This document shows positions 39,450 to 50,541 of a DNA stretch of 64,000 bases, in pieces (position 1 is the stretch's first letter; every line of letters starts with the position of its first letter). Made by a program: the position numbers and the translations under genes. Source of the DNA: Desmodesmus armatus (lineage: Eukaryota; Chlorophyta; Chlorophyceae; Sphaeropleales; Scenedesmaceae); assembly GCA_007449985.2 (NCBI GenBank), contig VIIQ02000104.1:1-64000 (forward strand), in the 5' to 3' direction. Below the pieces are notes generated by a model, which saw only the letters and a program-made list of their open reading frames with translations, had not been told where the DNA came from and made no database searches.

Positions 39450-40176
39450 AAGAAGAAGAAGAAAAGGGGTTACAGGGCGACACACGCAGCTACGCTGCAA
39501 CGACACCCAGCATCGGAAGGGAACCAAAGTCCTTTGCAGGACCTACAAGGACGGGAACAGACAGCACGGAAAGGAGAGAACCCGCCACCATAGATGTCTG
39601 CAGAGGAGACTGTCTGAAAGGAGGGGACCACAGGCAAGGCTTCAACCCCACAAAGCCAGCCACACAGACAAGAGGGCTTCCAACAGTACCAAGCCGAACA
39701 CACACCCCCATGCCCCCGGGGCGACCACTTCGAACACAGTGTGGAAGAAAGGCTCCAGCTGTGCTGCGATACACACCCCCAAGACAGGTGCCCGGGGTGT
39801 CAGAGCGACACCGTTGTATACCGGGCTGCCCCAAGTCAGCGCGCCCAAGCACCTGCACCGTTCACAGGCCAGCAACACTGCCCCCTACAACCAGGCCCAA
39901 GGCCACTGCATGGCCCTTGCCTGTGTTCTGCTGCCACTGCTGCTGCACACCAGCACCTGCCTGCTGACTCAGCGGACTGCTGCTGATCCAGCCAAAGCTG
40001 CTGCTGCTGCTGCTGTAAACGCGACAAAACCACGGCACAGTGAAGATAATCAACACTGGGCGTGATGCTGCACGCCAGCTGCCAAGCATGCAGTGACACG
40101 CTGGCGCCGAACCGTTAAACCCTGATGAAATCGGACAATTATAGAGGGTCAAAACAAGCCGGTCGCCATCTGCAAG
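39450..40176. other. No gene recognised
   Basis: Repeat-derived, unassigned sequence up to the tRNA gene. Contains a (ctg)n run near 40000. Confidence 0.4.
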
Positions 40177-40248
40177 GCGCTATTAGTATAGGGGTTAGTA
40201 CATAACTCTCCCAAGGTTAAGGGCTGGGTTCGAGTCCCAGATAGCGCA
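40177..40248 (+). tRNA. trnG-CCC: tRNA-Gly (anticodon CCC)
   Basis: 72 bases fold as a full cloverleaf. Acceptor GCGCTAT pairs with ATAGCGC (40241-40247) with discriminator A. D arm is GTAT/GTAC. Anticodon stem TAACT/GGTTA encloses loop CTCCCAA, anticodon CCC. T arm is CTGGG-TTCGAGT-CCCAG. No intron and no encoded CCA. The A box (TAGTATAGGGGTTAG) and B box (GGTTCGAGTCC) are present as internal Pol III promoter elements. Confidence 0.93.
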
Positions 40249-40901
40249 TGTGGCTGTTTTGCAGCCCTAATGCCGTTGCTACTGAACACGGCCATATATG
40301 ATCGCCATGTCAGGCCACGATGCTGACTCTTGGCGATGCTTTGGCTTGCTCCTGGAGGGGCACGTATCACAGATGTTGCAGGGGTGCAATCCGACAGTTG
40401 TTACCCCACAAGGTTGGACCTTGCCAACAGGTCTGTCAAGCCTTGTGCAAGCCTCCTGCCAGGCTGCACCAGGCTGGTGCACGTTCAGCAGGACTTCCAC
40501 TGCCATTGACTGATTATCCTGCTGACTCGGTCAACACACAATAAACAAAAAAAAACAAATGCAACACCAACGCAAGCCCAGCAGCACATCCCCTGGCCGC
40601 AGATATCACATGCCTGCCCCACACTGCACATGTTTCACTGCAGCCATACTGGGGGGAAGGAACTGACAGGCAGGCTGCTTGATGTCCCGCTGCACTTTGC
40701 ATTCAGTGCGCCAAGCCGTTGCGCAAGTTGCAATGCAGGCACTCCCTAACTGCACCCCTAACATGCCTGCCCGGCCCCGCACTTTGCACCTATTCTAATG
40801 CAAGACCTCCCGCCTGCACACCTCACATCCCCATCCCCAACCCCCTGCACTTCTCGCAGTGCAGGCTGGTGTCTTGACCCAGCCCTCCCTGACCGCACTC
40901 T
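40249..40901. other. Between tRNA-Gly and the NAD kinase stop codon
   Basis: No ORF supported. It probably holds the 3' UTR of the minus-strand kinase gene. 'aataaacaaaaaaaaac' is near 40541. Confidence 0.45.
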
Positions 40902-43900
40902 TCACATGCCCGCCCCGCCCTGCACTTTGCGCATGTTCCAATGCAGGCACTCTCTGACTGCACTGAACCAGTCACTGCTGGGATCTGCCTCTGCAGCTAC
41001 AGAGGGCACAGGCCACTTGCTCAGCCTGATGACCACTGCATCCCCAGGGCCCAGCTCCGTGCGGTCCTTGCCATCAAAGGAGGCCCACACGTGGCCACGG
41101 GCATCAGAAGGCACCTGCAGGCATGCAGTGTAGTATGCAAGATGAATTCCACAGACCCAGTGCCCAAGAAATGTGATATAAGGCTGTTACAGACCGCTGC
41201 GCTGCAAGCAGGCCAGTTCAACAGTGCATGTTATGAGGAGGGTAACCAGCGTATGTGAAGTACAGAAACGTTCATCAGCAGCACTGCCCAACATGTCGAA
41301 GGCACTTTTGGTACCATCAGTTGGCCCATGGGTGTCATACCAAGTGACTTGCAGAGAGCTACACTGCATCCGACACACCTGCTGTCTGACACAGGCGACA
41401 CTTACAGGATACAGGCGTGTGTCCGCGAACATCCCTACGCAGCACTGCCACCATGCCACCATCAACTAGTACAAAACAACATGCATCCGTGCAAGCCATG
41501 AGCTCAAGCAAAATGATGTTGCATTGAGCCTCTGATGCAGCAGGCCTACCTGGACGCACAGCTGCACGTAGTCAGGGAACATCAGCGGCCGGAAGCTCAA
41601 GCTGTGTGGGCATATAGGCGTGAACAGAATGCACGGCACCTGCAGACACAAACATAGTCAGCAACAGGCAGGAGGACAGGTGTAGTGCACCGGCAGGAAG
41701 CCCCTATGCACTCTTGATGAAAGTCAACAAGCCGCTTGGCATGGTGCATCATGCTGGCTCAACATGTTCCTTGAAGGTCAAAAGTGACTCACTGAGAGTT
41801 GAAAACGGGGCGGAACTAGTACAGAATGCATGCCATGCAACACATTATGCCAAGCATACCCATGGGCCAGGGCCCCACCTGGGGGTGCACCATGCTGCCT
41901 CCTGCCGCCAAGCTGTAGGCCGTGGAGCCCGTTGGAGTGCCGACGATCAAGCCATCACCCTGAAAGCGAAAAAAAAAACAGAGGGCAGATAAAAGGAATC
42001 TCCCCTTCTACTCTCTCGGGCATGGCGCACAATGGTTTCACCCCTAAACTACACTGCAAATCTTGGGTGCCGTGGCCGAGCGTAATGCAGGTGTTGACAC
42101 CCTGATACAGGCGCCGCCCCGCCGCCCCACCGCTTAGCCCACCTGGACATGTGTCACGAAGGTCCCATCACAGAAGCACTCCAGGTTGGTGAGGAAGGGT
42201 GAGATGCCCCTCTCAATCACCACCTCGTTCAAGGAGACGTGCTCCTCCCCATACACGCAGTGCCCCACGCAGCTGTTGCTGACGGATGGCAGGCCGCCGC
42301 TGCGGCTGTTGTCGGGGACGGGGCATGTGGTTGAGCAGCGCACGATGGTGCAGTGTAGCCGGTGACGCAGTGTGATGGGGAAGCTGCCTGCAGCACACAG
42401 CACGCCACACACTCACTTTACACAAAAGCATGAGAGGGGAGCGTGCAAGAGGTACGTATGGATGATGACAGGCAACTGACTGCACCGGGCAGGTGCCTTC
42501 CATCCACTGTCAGCGCACAGCAGCATGCAGTTGAGCACATCAACAGCCTTCAAACAGTCACTGCCATCAGGCACATTGCTGTCGTCACGATCAACGCACA
42601 TCACGTGCCATGATCCCACATATCACAAGGCAGGTTGAAGCACAGGGCCCACTCACCCCTGAAGGTCTTCAGCAGCACCTGCTCAAGCCTGGCTGGGTCA
42701 AACGGAGTCAGGAAGCCCAGGCTGCCCAGGTTGAAGGGCACGAGTGGAGGCACAGACCTAGGACAGTGGGGCGCAACACATGCAGAGGTATGCAATCAGG
42801 GAGCCGCATGCTGTTAACAGTGAAGACCTAGCTACAGCTGCGCACAGTCCCTGTGATCCAATAAACATCAGATGGTCAGTTTGGCTGCCGCACTGGTCCT
42901 GCTAGCCGGTACAAGGGTGCTGCTGGACCGGAAAAGCACCACTCAACAACAGAACTGAACTTCTGCCAACACATGCGCAAAGAAGTAGCACGTGTCTGCG
43001 GTGCACGGACTGTGCCTGGCCCAGCCACCAGATTTCCCACCACGGCAGGCCTGAAGTGTCCTTGTGAGCTGCCTGGTCTGCCTGCACCCCAAACATGGCT
43101 GTCTCGCTTGTTGCCAGGGATGTGAGACCCTGCTGCTGCTGTGCCTGCCCCTCAACCTCATGGTATTGCTCGACCAGCGGCTCAGGCTGCCAGGTGTTTC
43201 CACCCCCCCCCCCCCCCGCCCCAAACCCCAAGATGTCTCCTGTTGCCAAAGATGTGGCACGTCCACAGAACCGTACCGTCGCCCCCCAACACCACCACCA
43301 GATCCAGCTGCTGCGCCACAGCATCAGGTATGAGATCACTCTCCTGCACCAAGCTACTGCTGCCACTGCTGCCGCTGTCACCCTGCTGCTGCTGCTGCTC
43401 CTCTCCCTCCTGACTCTGCTCCACCCGCAGCTCCGGCTGCCAGGTTTTGATCACCCCTGCCCTGCTCCCCCAGCTCCCACTACTGCACCACCACCACCCG
43501 CCGGGGGTACTGCTGCCAGGCTGCGGCCGCCACTGCTGCCGCCATTGCTGCCGCTAGTGCTCGGCCCTGCCCAGCTGTTGACCGGAAACAGTCCCGGAGA
43601 CTGAGGAGTAGCCTGTGAGGTACTGATGAGCATGCCTGCCAAGCTGCTGCTGCTGCCAGAGTGTGGCACCACCTTGCCACTGGCTGCAGCAGCATCCGCG
43701 CTGCTGCTGCTGCTGCTGGTGGGGCCTTTACCCGGCTGCTGCTGCTGCTGCTGTGAGGGTGCCAGTGGTATGACCCTGCCTGCCTCCACCAGCTCCTGGA
43801 ACACCTTGGGCTCTACAAAAATCGTCACCTGGTGCCGCCTGCACTCACAACACACAGCAGCACAGCGGCCCTCATCATCCAATCCACACTGGATAGCACA

Positions 43901-46900
43901 GCGCCAGACTCTGGCATCATTCGAGATACGCATGAATCGTGAGGGCATGCAGGAAACCAAACGAGGCACAGCGCTGCTGCCGCCATGGCGGCATGGCCTG
44001 TCTGCATACAGGCTGCTCGTGTGTGAAACCACGCAAAACAGCGAGTTTCGGTTTTTTTCTAACCTAAGCTGGTGTGCAAGGTGATTGAGTACAACCCATC
44101 AGCAGGCACCTTCAAACAAGCCAGAAGCATGCGGACCTCAGCTAGTTCAGGGCCGTCAAGTGACCCTTGGGATAGAAAGTCAGGGCTTTCCTTGTAGAAT
44201 GTGATTCTACAGCACTGTCCAACCCAGATGGGCTGTGGTAACACCTCCAGGATTTCTGCTTCAGTGAGGCTATTAGCACCCCTCCGCGCCCCCAACACCT
44301 CCCCCTCTGTCTTGAGCCAGTGCTGCCACCCTCTTCAACACCCAGCAGCAGCCTCATCACCACCACCACCCCCACCACCAGCACCACCACCACCACAAGC
44401 AGCAGCAACAGCAAGCTCACCTCAGCCAGTCCAGTGCCCTCAAAAAGGCTGCCTCAGTGCTGGGCGCCAACTTCCTCATCACCAGCACAGTGCGCGGCCT
44501 GCTCAACCACTGCAGGCTGATGGTCGTGGCCTGGCTGCTGCTGGGCGCCGCACCGGCAGCAGGAGCAGCAGCAGGCTTGGCAGCGCCGCTGCTGACACTA
44601 GGCGGCGGCTGGCGGCCCGGGCTGCTGCTACCGGCCTGCGCTGCACTGGCACTACCACCGGTGGTGTCACCAGCTGCAGCAGCGGCAGCAGTACTGGCAG
44701 CAGCGAAGCGTGACGGCGGCCTGCCGGGGCTGCTGCTGCCGGCATGTGCATTGCTGCCGTCGGCAGCTGCTGCTGCTGCTGCTGCTGCTGCGCCGGATGC
44801 ATCTGCACTGCCTGTGCGTGCAAGGCTGCTGCTGCTGCTGTGCTTACTGATGGGTAAGCCAGGGGGCTTAGGGCTGGGCGCTGCCACAGGCGGAGCCTCT
44901 TTTATGAGTGACCCTAGATCTGCTGCACCGTGCAGGCTGCTGTCTAGCCCTGACATCGAGTCCTGACTTGCATAGCTACTAAGCGCCGACGTACTCGCTG
45001 CCGCTTGCCCATCTTATTCGTGACAGTAGCTACAAGCCTGAACCCCGCGCGCCCGCTGCTGCTGCTCCCGGGCTCGCGCCCGGCCGCCTTGCTTGCGCCC
45101 TGCTGTCCACCCCCACCCCCGGAGGCTGCTGCAACTGCCTTCTGCTCCCTGCTTGCTGCTGTAGCCCATGCGCGCGCCATTGCTGCCGACACAGCCGCGC
45201 TGCTGCCAGGCCGACGCCACTGCTGCCATCATCGTCGTCGAGTGACACTGAGGGCAATGCATCTTCGTCTGGGCTGTAGCCGCTCTGCGGTTCGTCTGCA
45301 GCACCAACACAGCAGGATGGTGCTTAGAACTGCGACCTTCACAGGCATGATTCCATGCCACCTTATGTCAAGCGTTCGCGCGCGATTGATGTAGTGACCC
45401 TTGGCTCTGTGCATATCCCATTCTTTGACAGTTCACGCAATCACATCGCAACCAAGCTGCTCACCTGCAGCGCCCTGCATGAGGGTGAATGCCATCATCA
45501 CTCGCAGCAGGCTAGCCTGCCCCATCAGCACCTGAACACCCAGTGCCCTCCCCTTTCTTGTACTACATGGTTCTGTCTGCCCTCCCTGACCCTCTTCCAG
45601 ACAACGTCTACCTGCAGCGCCCTTCGGGAGGGACCTCTTGCACACCCCTCCTGTGCCTCCCCTGGCACCCCCCCCCCCACACACACAATCAGACCCAACT
45701 CAGACCCAACTTCGCATTCCTTGGATGGTGAGATGGTTGATGCATTGGCTGGATGCACTCCCTGTGTCTACACACCTGTGACCCCCTTCCGAACAACGTG
45801 CCAGCCTACCTGCAGAGGTGCCCTGCATGAGCGTGAATGCCATCATCACCCGCAGCAGCTGGTCCACAGTGTGGCGCCCATTGGCCTGGTCGCCCGAGCC
45901 CTGACCCCCAAGGGGCGGCAGCCAGCTGGCCGCCTGGTGCAGGAAGCTCCCAGGGCCAAACCCAGCTGCGAAACTTGGGGACTGCACCGCGGATAAGCTG
46001 CCATCCACAGGCAGTGTCCGTGAGCGCCGGAAAGCTGGCACGGCTGCTAATCCTGCTGCTGCTGGTGGGGATAGTGCTCCGCCAGCGGTGCTGGTAAAGC
46101 TCAGCTGCTGTGGGTGCGCTGGTGGTAACTTGGGTCGCTGCTCCTGGGCTGCAGTCGGAAGGGTTCGCCAGGATCTGAGACTGGCCCTGCGTCATAGTTG
46201 GCAAAGGGATCTGCGCTAGGGCTTTCATCCCCAGCAGGCGCACCAGTAGCAGCAGCAGCAGCAACCACAGCAGCAGAGCCCCGAGTGTCGTCTACACCGG
46301 GCGCTGCTGGTGCTGTGCTGCTGCTGAGGCATGCTTGTGGTGTGGCTGAACTGCCAGGCTGGCGGCTACTGCTGCTGTTGCTATCCCCTTCAGGGACACA
46401 CTTGAGTGGTCGGAGCGTCTGCCGCTGCTGCGTGAACGAGTGCGACTGCTGCTGCTGGACAGGGGAGAGGGGGCTGCTGCTGGTTCCTGCATTGCTGTTG
46501 GACCAACCCCCAGGGAGCTGCTGGTGCTGCGGCTGGGGCGGACGCTGCGGCGACAACGGACTTTTGACATCAGAGCTGCTCCTGCGCCTGCATGCACCGA
46601 CTCCTGCAGCCTCCTCCTGCAGTTGCTGCTGCTGTGCTGACAGCTCAGCGTCGACAGCTGTGCTGACATTGGGGTAGAGTGCACTGCTGGTGCCCCGCAG
46701 GGCCTTTGGTGTGCCAGTGAGGGAGCGCGCCATGCTGAGGTTGCTGGAAGGGTGTTGTGGGGTGCAGCGCAGGACCCTGCGTAGTCGGCTGTTGCGGGCA
46801 CGCTCCTGCTCATACCTGTGCAGATAAGACAGCAGCGGCACATGTGCAGGAAGGAGGGAACTTGTAGCTGCTGGTAGGGTTTCACGTGCTGACCTGCTGA

Positions 46901-47391
46901 CTTGTGCCAAGTAGGGAATGGCAGTCGTGGTGAAACTATCGGCCGTAGCAGTGTGTGATAAAGGTGGTTGAAGCGCCAGCCTTGACAGTGAAGCCGTTTG
47001 TCACCATGTGCTGACATGGCCAGCACAGAGAGGCTGACGAGTGTTGCCAGCCTGCCAGGCTGGCAAGCACACAACCCTAGGAAGTGTCCATAGATGTACT
47101 CTGTGCTGCTCACCGTGCCTTCCATGCATCTGCTTCTACCCGCCAATACTGAAGCTGCTGCTGGACGTTGTGCAGCTCCTGTGTGATGTCAGTGAGAGCA
47201 GTAGCAATGCCTGCACAAAACAGGCAAGTCCAAGAGAGCTAGTTTGGACGGTTGTGGCAGTTGGGGAGAGCAAGGCCGTTGCAGATGAACGGATATTGAT
47301 CCAAAAGACAGTTGAAGCTGTCACATGCAGCATGCATGCAGGGCCCACCTGAGATGGCCTGATTTGCCCTCTGCTGCACTTCTGTCGTCAT
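40902..47391 (-). CDS. NADK: NAD kinase (ATP-NAD kinase) with long low-complexity N-terminal region
   Basis: Phosphorylates NAD to NADP. Minus-strand exons read with confidence: 47391-47349 (ATG), 47210-47114, 46815 to about 46100, about 46080-45810, 45295 to about 45030, about 45000-44421, 43838 to about 43260, about 42755-42657, 42387-42143, 41959-41879, 41639-41550, 41114-40902 (TGA). Kinase motifs in order: [98 protein letters not shown]. The protein starts [14 protein letters not shown], then a coiled coil, then several hundred Ser/Gln/Pro/Ala-rich residues. Frame changes that each look like one missing base occur near 46100, 45190, 45010 and 43450; introns there are the alternative. The donor after the GGDGT exon could not be fixed. 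It starts 356 bp from the divergent AAGAB-like gene. Confidence 0.85.
45478..45535 (-). repeat. Duplicate of the NAD kinase [13 protein letters not shown] exon end
   Basis: On the minus strand [22 protein letters not shown], matching [23 protein letters not shown] at 45880-45810. The upstream copy continues in frame from the long N-terminal exon and joins by phase to the exon at 45295. The downstream copy lies in that intron and has a usable donor but no in-phase acceptor that I could find. Confidence 0.7.
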
Positions 47392-47747
47392 GGCTGCAAG
47401 CCTACTCCTCCATAGAGCGGGAAAGGATCACAGAGGCTGCATTGAAGCTTTTTGAGTCTGGTTAATGGTCTTAACAGCGGCAGGAGGGCATATGTGCAGA
47501 TACTGTATCTATATATATAAATATATCCCGACGATCATGCATTGTAACCATGTCCCAACACTGGTGTTCATGTCATTCTAAGCCTACCGAAAATGCCATT
47601 CTGCGTTGTGTAGGAGCTCAAACGTCTCCTGTTTAGGTAACCATTTGTCACTGAGTGCAACTGAATACCTGCCATAGCGTTGCATGCTGTACGCATCTCA
47701 CCATCAGCTCCCCCCAGTTTCATACCCTCCTGCATCGAACAGCAGCC
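47392..47747. promoter_or_regulatory. Shared divergent promoter of NAD kinase and AAGAB-like gene
   Basis: Only 356 bp separate the two start codons. An A/T block TATATATAAATATAT at about 47511-47526, flanked by GC-richer DNA, can be read as a TATA element on either strand. Confidence 0.5.
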
Positions 47748-49227
47748 ATGGCTACGGGTGCCTGTGACATCTTGTGTGCAGGGGCACCAGGGGTGGGAAA
47801 GGCGACGCTGCTTGAGGGCCTGCAGGCTAGCCAGTGTGCTGGCAAGCAGCCAGGCCTGTTCAGTCTGCATCTACACACAAAGTACTACGAAGCTGACCTC
47901 CTGGTGCAGTGCCATGAGGCTCCCAACAGCACAGCAGCAGCCCTGGGTGTGCGTGCCCTTGATCAGGTGCAGGCGCTTGTGCTCGTGGTGGATGCCAGCA
48001 GGCAGAGCAGCTGGGATTACGTCACGCGCTTCCACGAGTCCCTAAAAGAGCGCGAGTTCGACATACAGCTGCTAGTAGCCAACAAATTGGACAGCCTGCT
48101 GACCCAGCCAGGGCAGACAGACACCAGCAGCATCACCCGCCCAGCATGGCTGGACAGCACCAGGGAATGGTGCTACTGTCACGGTTTCGAGTACATAGAA
48201 GCAGCAGTTGGTAGACCAGAGCTGGACGCAGCTCTCCAAGAGGATGGGGAGCAGCAGGGTGTCGCAAGGGTCCTAGCAGCGCTGGAGGCACACATGTGGC
48301 CCACCATGCAGCAGAAGCCACGGGTGCAGCAGGTCAGCACCCAATCAGCTGCCGCCCACAGCAGCAGCACTGCAGCTGCCAATTCCAGCAGCTCCTCTGC
48401 TGTTGCGCGGGACCAGGGCCATGCCACAGCTGCGGATGGCGCCCTTGCAGGCAGTGCTGCAAACACGCAGGATGGCAGTGAACAGTCGCAGCAGCAGCAG
48501 CCTGGACAACCGGGTACTACCTTGGACGCTGTGCCCACGTCCTCGCAGCTGCATGCCAGCACAGCTGCTGGTGCTCCTACAGAGCGGCAGGGGCCAGCTG
48601 TACCAGCTGCTGCAGAAGCAGCTGCAGGGAGCAAAAGCCGGTCTTCGGGCCAGCAGCGGTCACAGCAGGCTGGCTCGGCAGCAGTGGCGGCAGGAGACAA
48701 GGCAGGAGCAGCCAGTCGAGAAGAGGAGGACCCTTTTCTGGATGCTGATGTTGATGACTTTGAGCAACTGATGCGCCAAGTGATGGGTGAGACTGCTGAA
48801 CGTTTTGCTTGCAGCCTGTATGAAGCAATTTGCTGACAAGCGGCGCAGCAATGCATACCAGGAGCCAATAGCAAGCGCATAATCATTCTGAGACACCAGG
48901 CAGTGTGATGGCCTGTGCGACCAGCATAGATGTTGCAGCGCATGGCACTTGCATTGTGTGGAGAGCTCATGTCTTGACCCTGTCCTCTCGTCTAGGTAGT
49001 GAAAGGCCAACTGGTGCGTGATCGAACCACTCGTGGTTGTTAGACACTCAGCACTGTATGTGTGGTGCCTTGCAGGTGCCCGTGCAAGGCTGTCAGTGCT
49101 GCCTGATGCTGAGCGCCGTGCGGCTGCTGCAGATCTGGCCCTGAAGCTCAGCATGATGATGGGGCTGGGTAACGACAGTGACAGCGGCAGTGAGGACGTC
49201 ACAGCTGCAGATGACAGGCAGCCCTAG
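47748..49227 (+). CDS. AAGAB: Alpha/gamma-adaptin-binding protein p34 (AAGAB)-like
   Basis: Two exons, 47748-48786 and 49076-49227, joined G|GT in phase: 396 residues. N-terminal Rab-like GTPase fold: P-loop GAPGVGKAT (residues 12-20), then ALVLVVDAS, LLVANKLD (NKxD-type) and WCYCHGFEYIEA, matching the AAGAB pattern. The middle is a Ser/Ala/Gln-rich linker. The C-terminal part, DPFLDADVDDFEQLMRQVMG plus RARLSVLPDAERRAAAADLALKLSMM and an acidic tail, is the conserved helical AAGAB end, split by the intron. AAGAB is a chaperone for assembly of AP-1/AP-2 clathrin adaptors. The start ATG has a good context (gccATGg). Confidence 0.82.
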
Positions 49228-50541
49228 ACTTTTGTGTTAGACAAGGGTGCAGTTTGGACCTCTGAGAAGGCCGCAGTTGTTGTCAGCAACTGCTGATGCC
49301 GATGACACACAATGGAGACGGCTCGAGGGGCATGTCATGCTGTTGCTGTTTGGGCAGAGTGGCTTGGCGGCATCCAGCATGTGTTGACACGGAGCATGCA
49401 AGGAGACTCAGCATCAAGAAGGACCGTCACGGTGTGTTGCATGACTGTGTTACAATGTGCTGTGGCCTGGCTTGCGCCTGTTGTCTGTGGGGCACTTGCT
49501 GGGCAAGGGCTTTGCAGCATGGTCTTACCTGCCAGCTGTTTGCTGTGCACAGTTCTGGGTTGGGTATTATGGGTGATTTTCCCATGGTGTTGCAGATGTG
49601 GTGGCTATACTTTCTTGGAGGTTGTGGTTTGGTGCTGCCAAGAGTAAAAGAGGGGGCCTGCAAGTGACGCTTGTTTGAGACAGACAGGCGGCATCATGCT
49701 TGCCACTGATTCTTCGATGGAGGTAACCACTAGAGACTTGCCAACCCTGTCGTTGACAGGTGGCAGCTGTGAATAGAGACCCCAACAGGAAACCGACTGC
49801 TGCTGTCACCAACTACTGAGGCTTTGCCGGCTGCCCCATACTGTTGAGTTGAGAGCTGGGTGCCAGTCGGAAAGCTCTACCTTGGTGATAATCTGTGCCC
49901 ATTCACCCATTGACATGGCTAACAGTCATTGTTGCACAGTTACAGGCACACGCTGCAGTACCACTCATCGCACTTGCATGAAACCCCTCAAAACTCTACA
50001 AGCTGCACCAACCCAGAGCCTTCGACCCAGGACAGTTCTCTTCGTTGTGTACACAGCTGGACACAGCCCTAAGTCAAAGACCCTTCACCCAGTTGCTGAC
50101 CTGCAAGGCCTGTAGAGAGGCCTGCTGACACAGCAGTATCCCAGCAAAGCAGACCAAAACAACACTCGCACTCTCTCTACAACCAGAACCACACACGAAC
50201 GACACACACAACTGCTCAGACCACACACTCAGGCTCTGACAGGGCCCCCACTGGGGCAGCCAGTTGCTACAGCAATCGCTCTTCTATGCCATGGCTGCAG
50301 CTGCAGCCATGGGAACAGGAGGTGTGCTGTAGCGCAGCATGGGTGGTGTCCAGACAGTTGCATGGGCCCAAACAGCAGACAGCTGCTTAAGGCCACAGGC
50401 CCTGGAACAGGCAGGGGGTGAAGACTGCACAGCAAACAGACGTTCACACAGCAGGGGGCAAGAAAGGTCAGCATACGGTTCGCCTCCGTTCGCCTGTCCT
50501 ATTCTGTTGCCTGCCGCTGACACTTCCAAGTGGTGGTGTCG
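49228..50541. other. Convergent 3' regions of AAGAB-like and LHCI genes
   Basis: No supported exon; the short + ORFs at 49296-49667 have no recognisable content. TTACA at about 49957 (TGTAA on the minus strand) is a candidate polyadenylation signal of the LHCI gene. Confidence 0.45.

Noticed and set aside
44201..46677. Long + strand ORFs (44201-44713, 44457-44966, 46198-46677)
   Set aside because: They are antisense to Ser/Gln/Ala-rich NAD kinase exons; CTG/CAG repeats keep all frames open.
49296..49667. Hydrophobic Cys/Trp-rich + ORF after the AAGAB-like gene
   Set aside because: No conserved motif, no splice evidence and position in a presumed 3' UTR.
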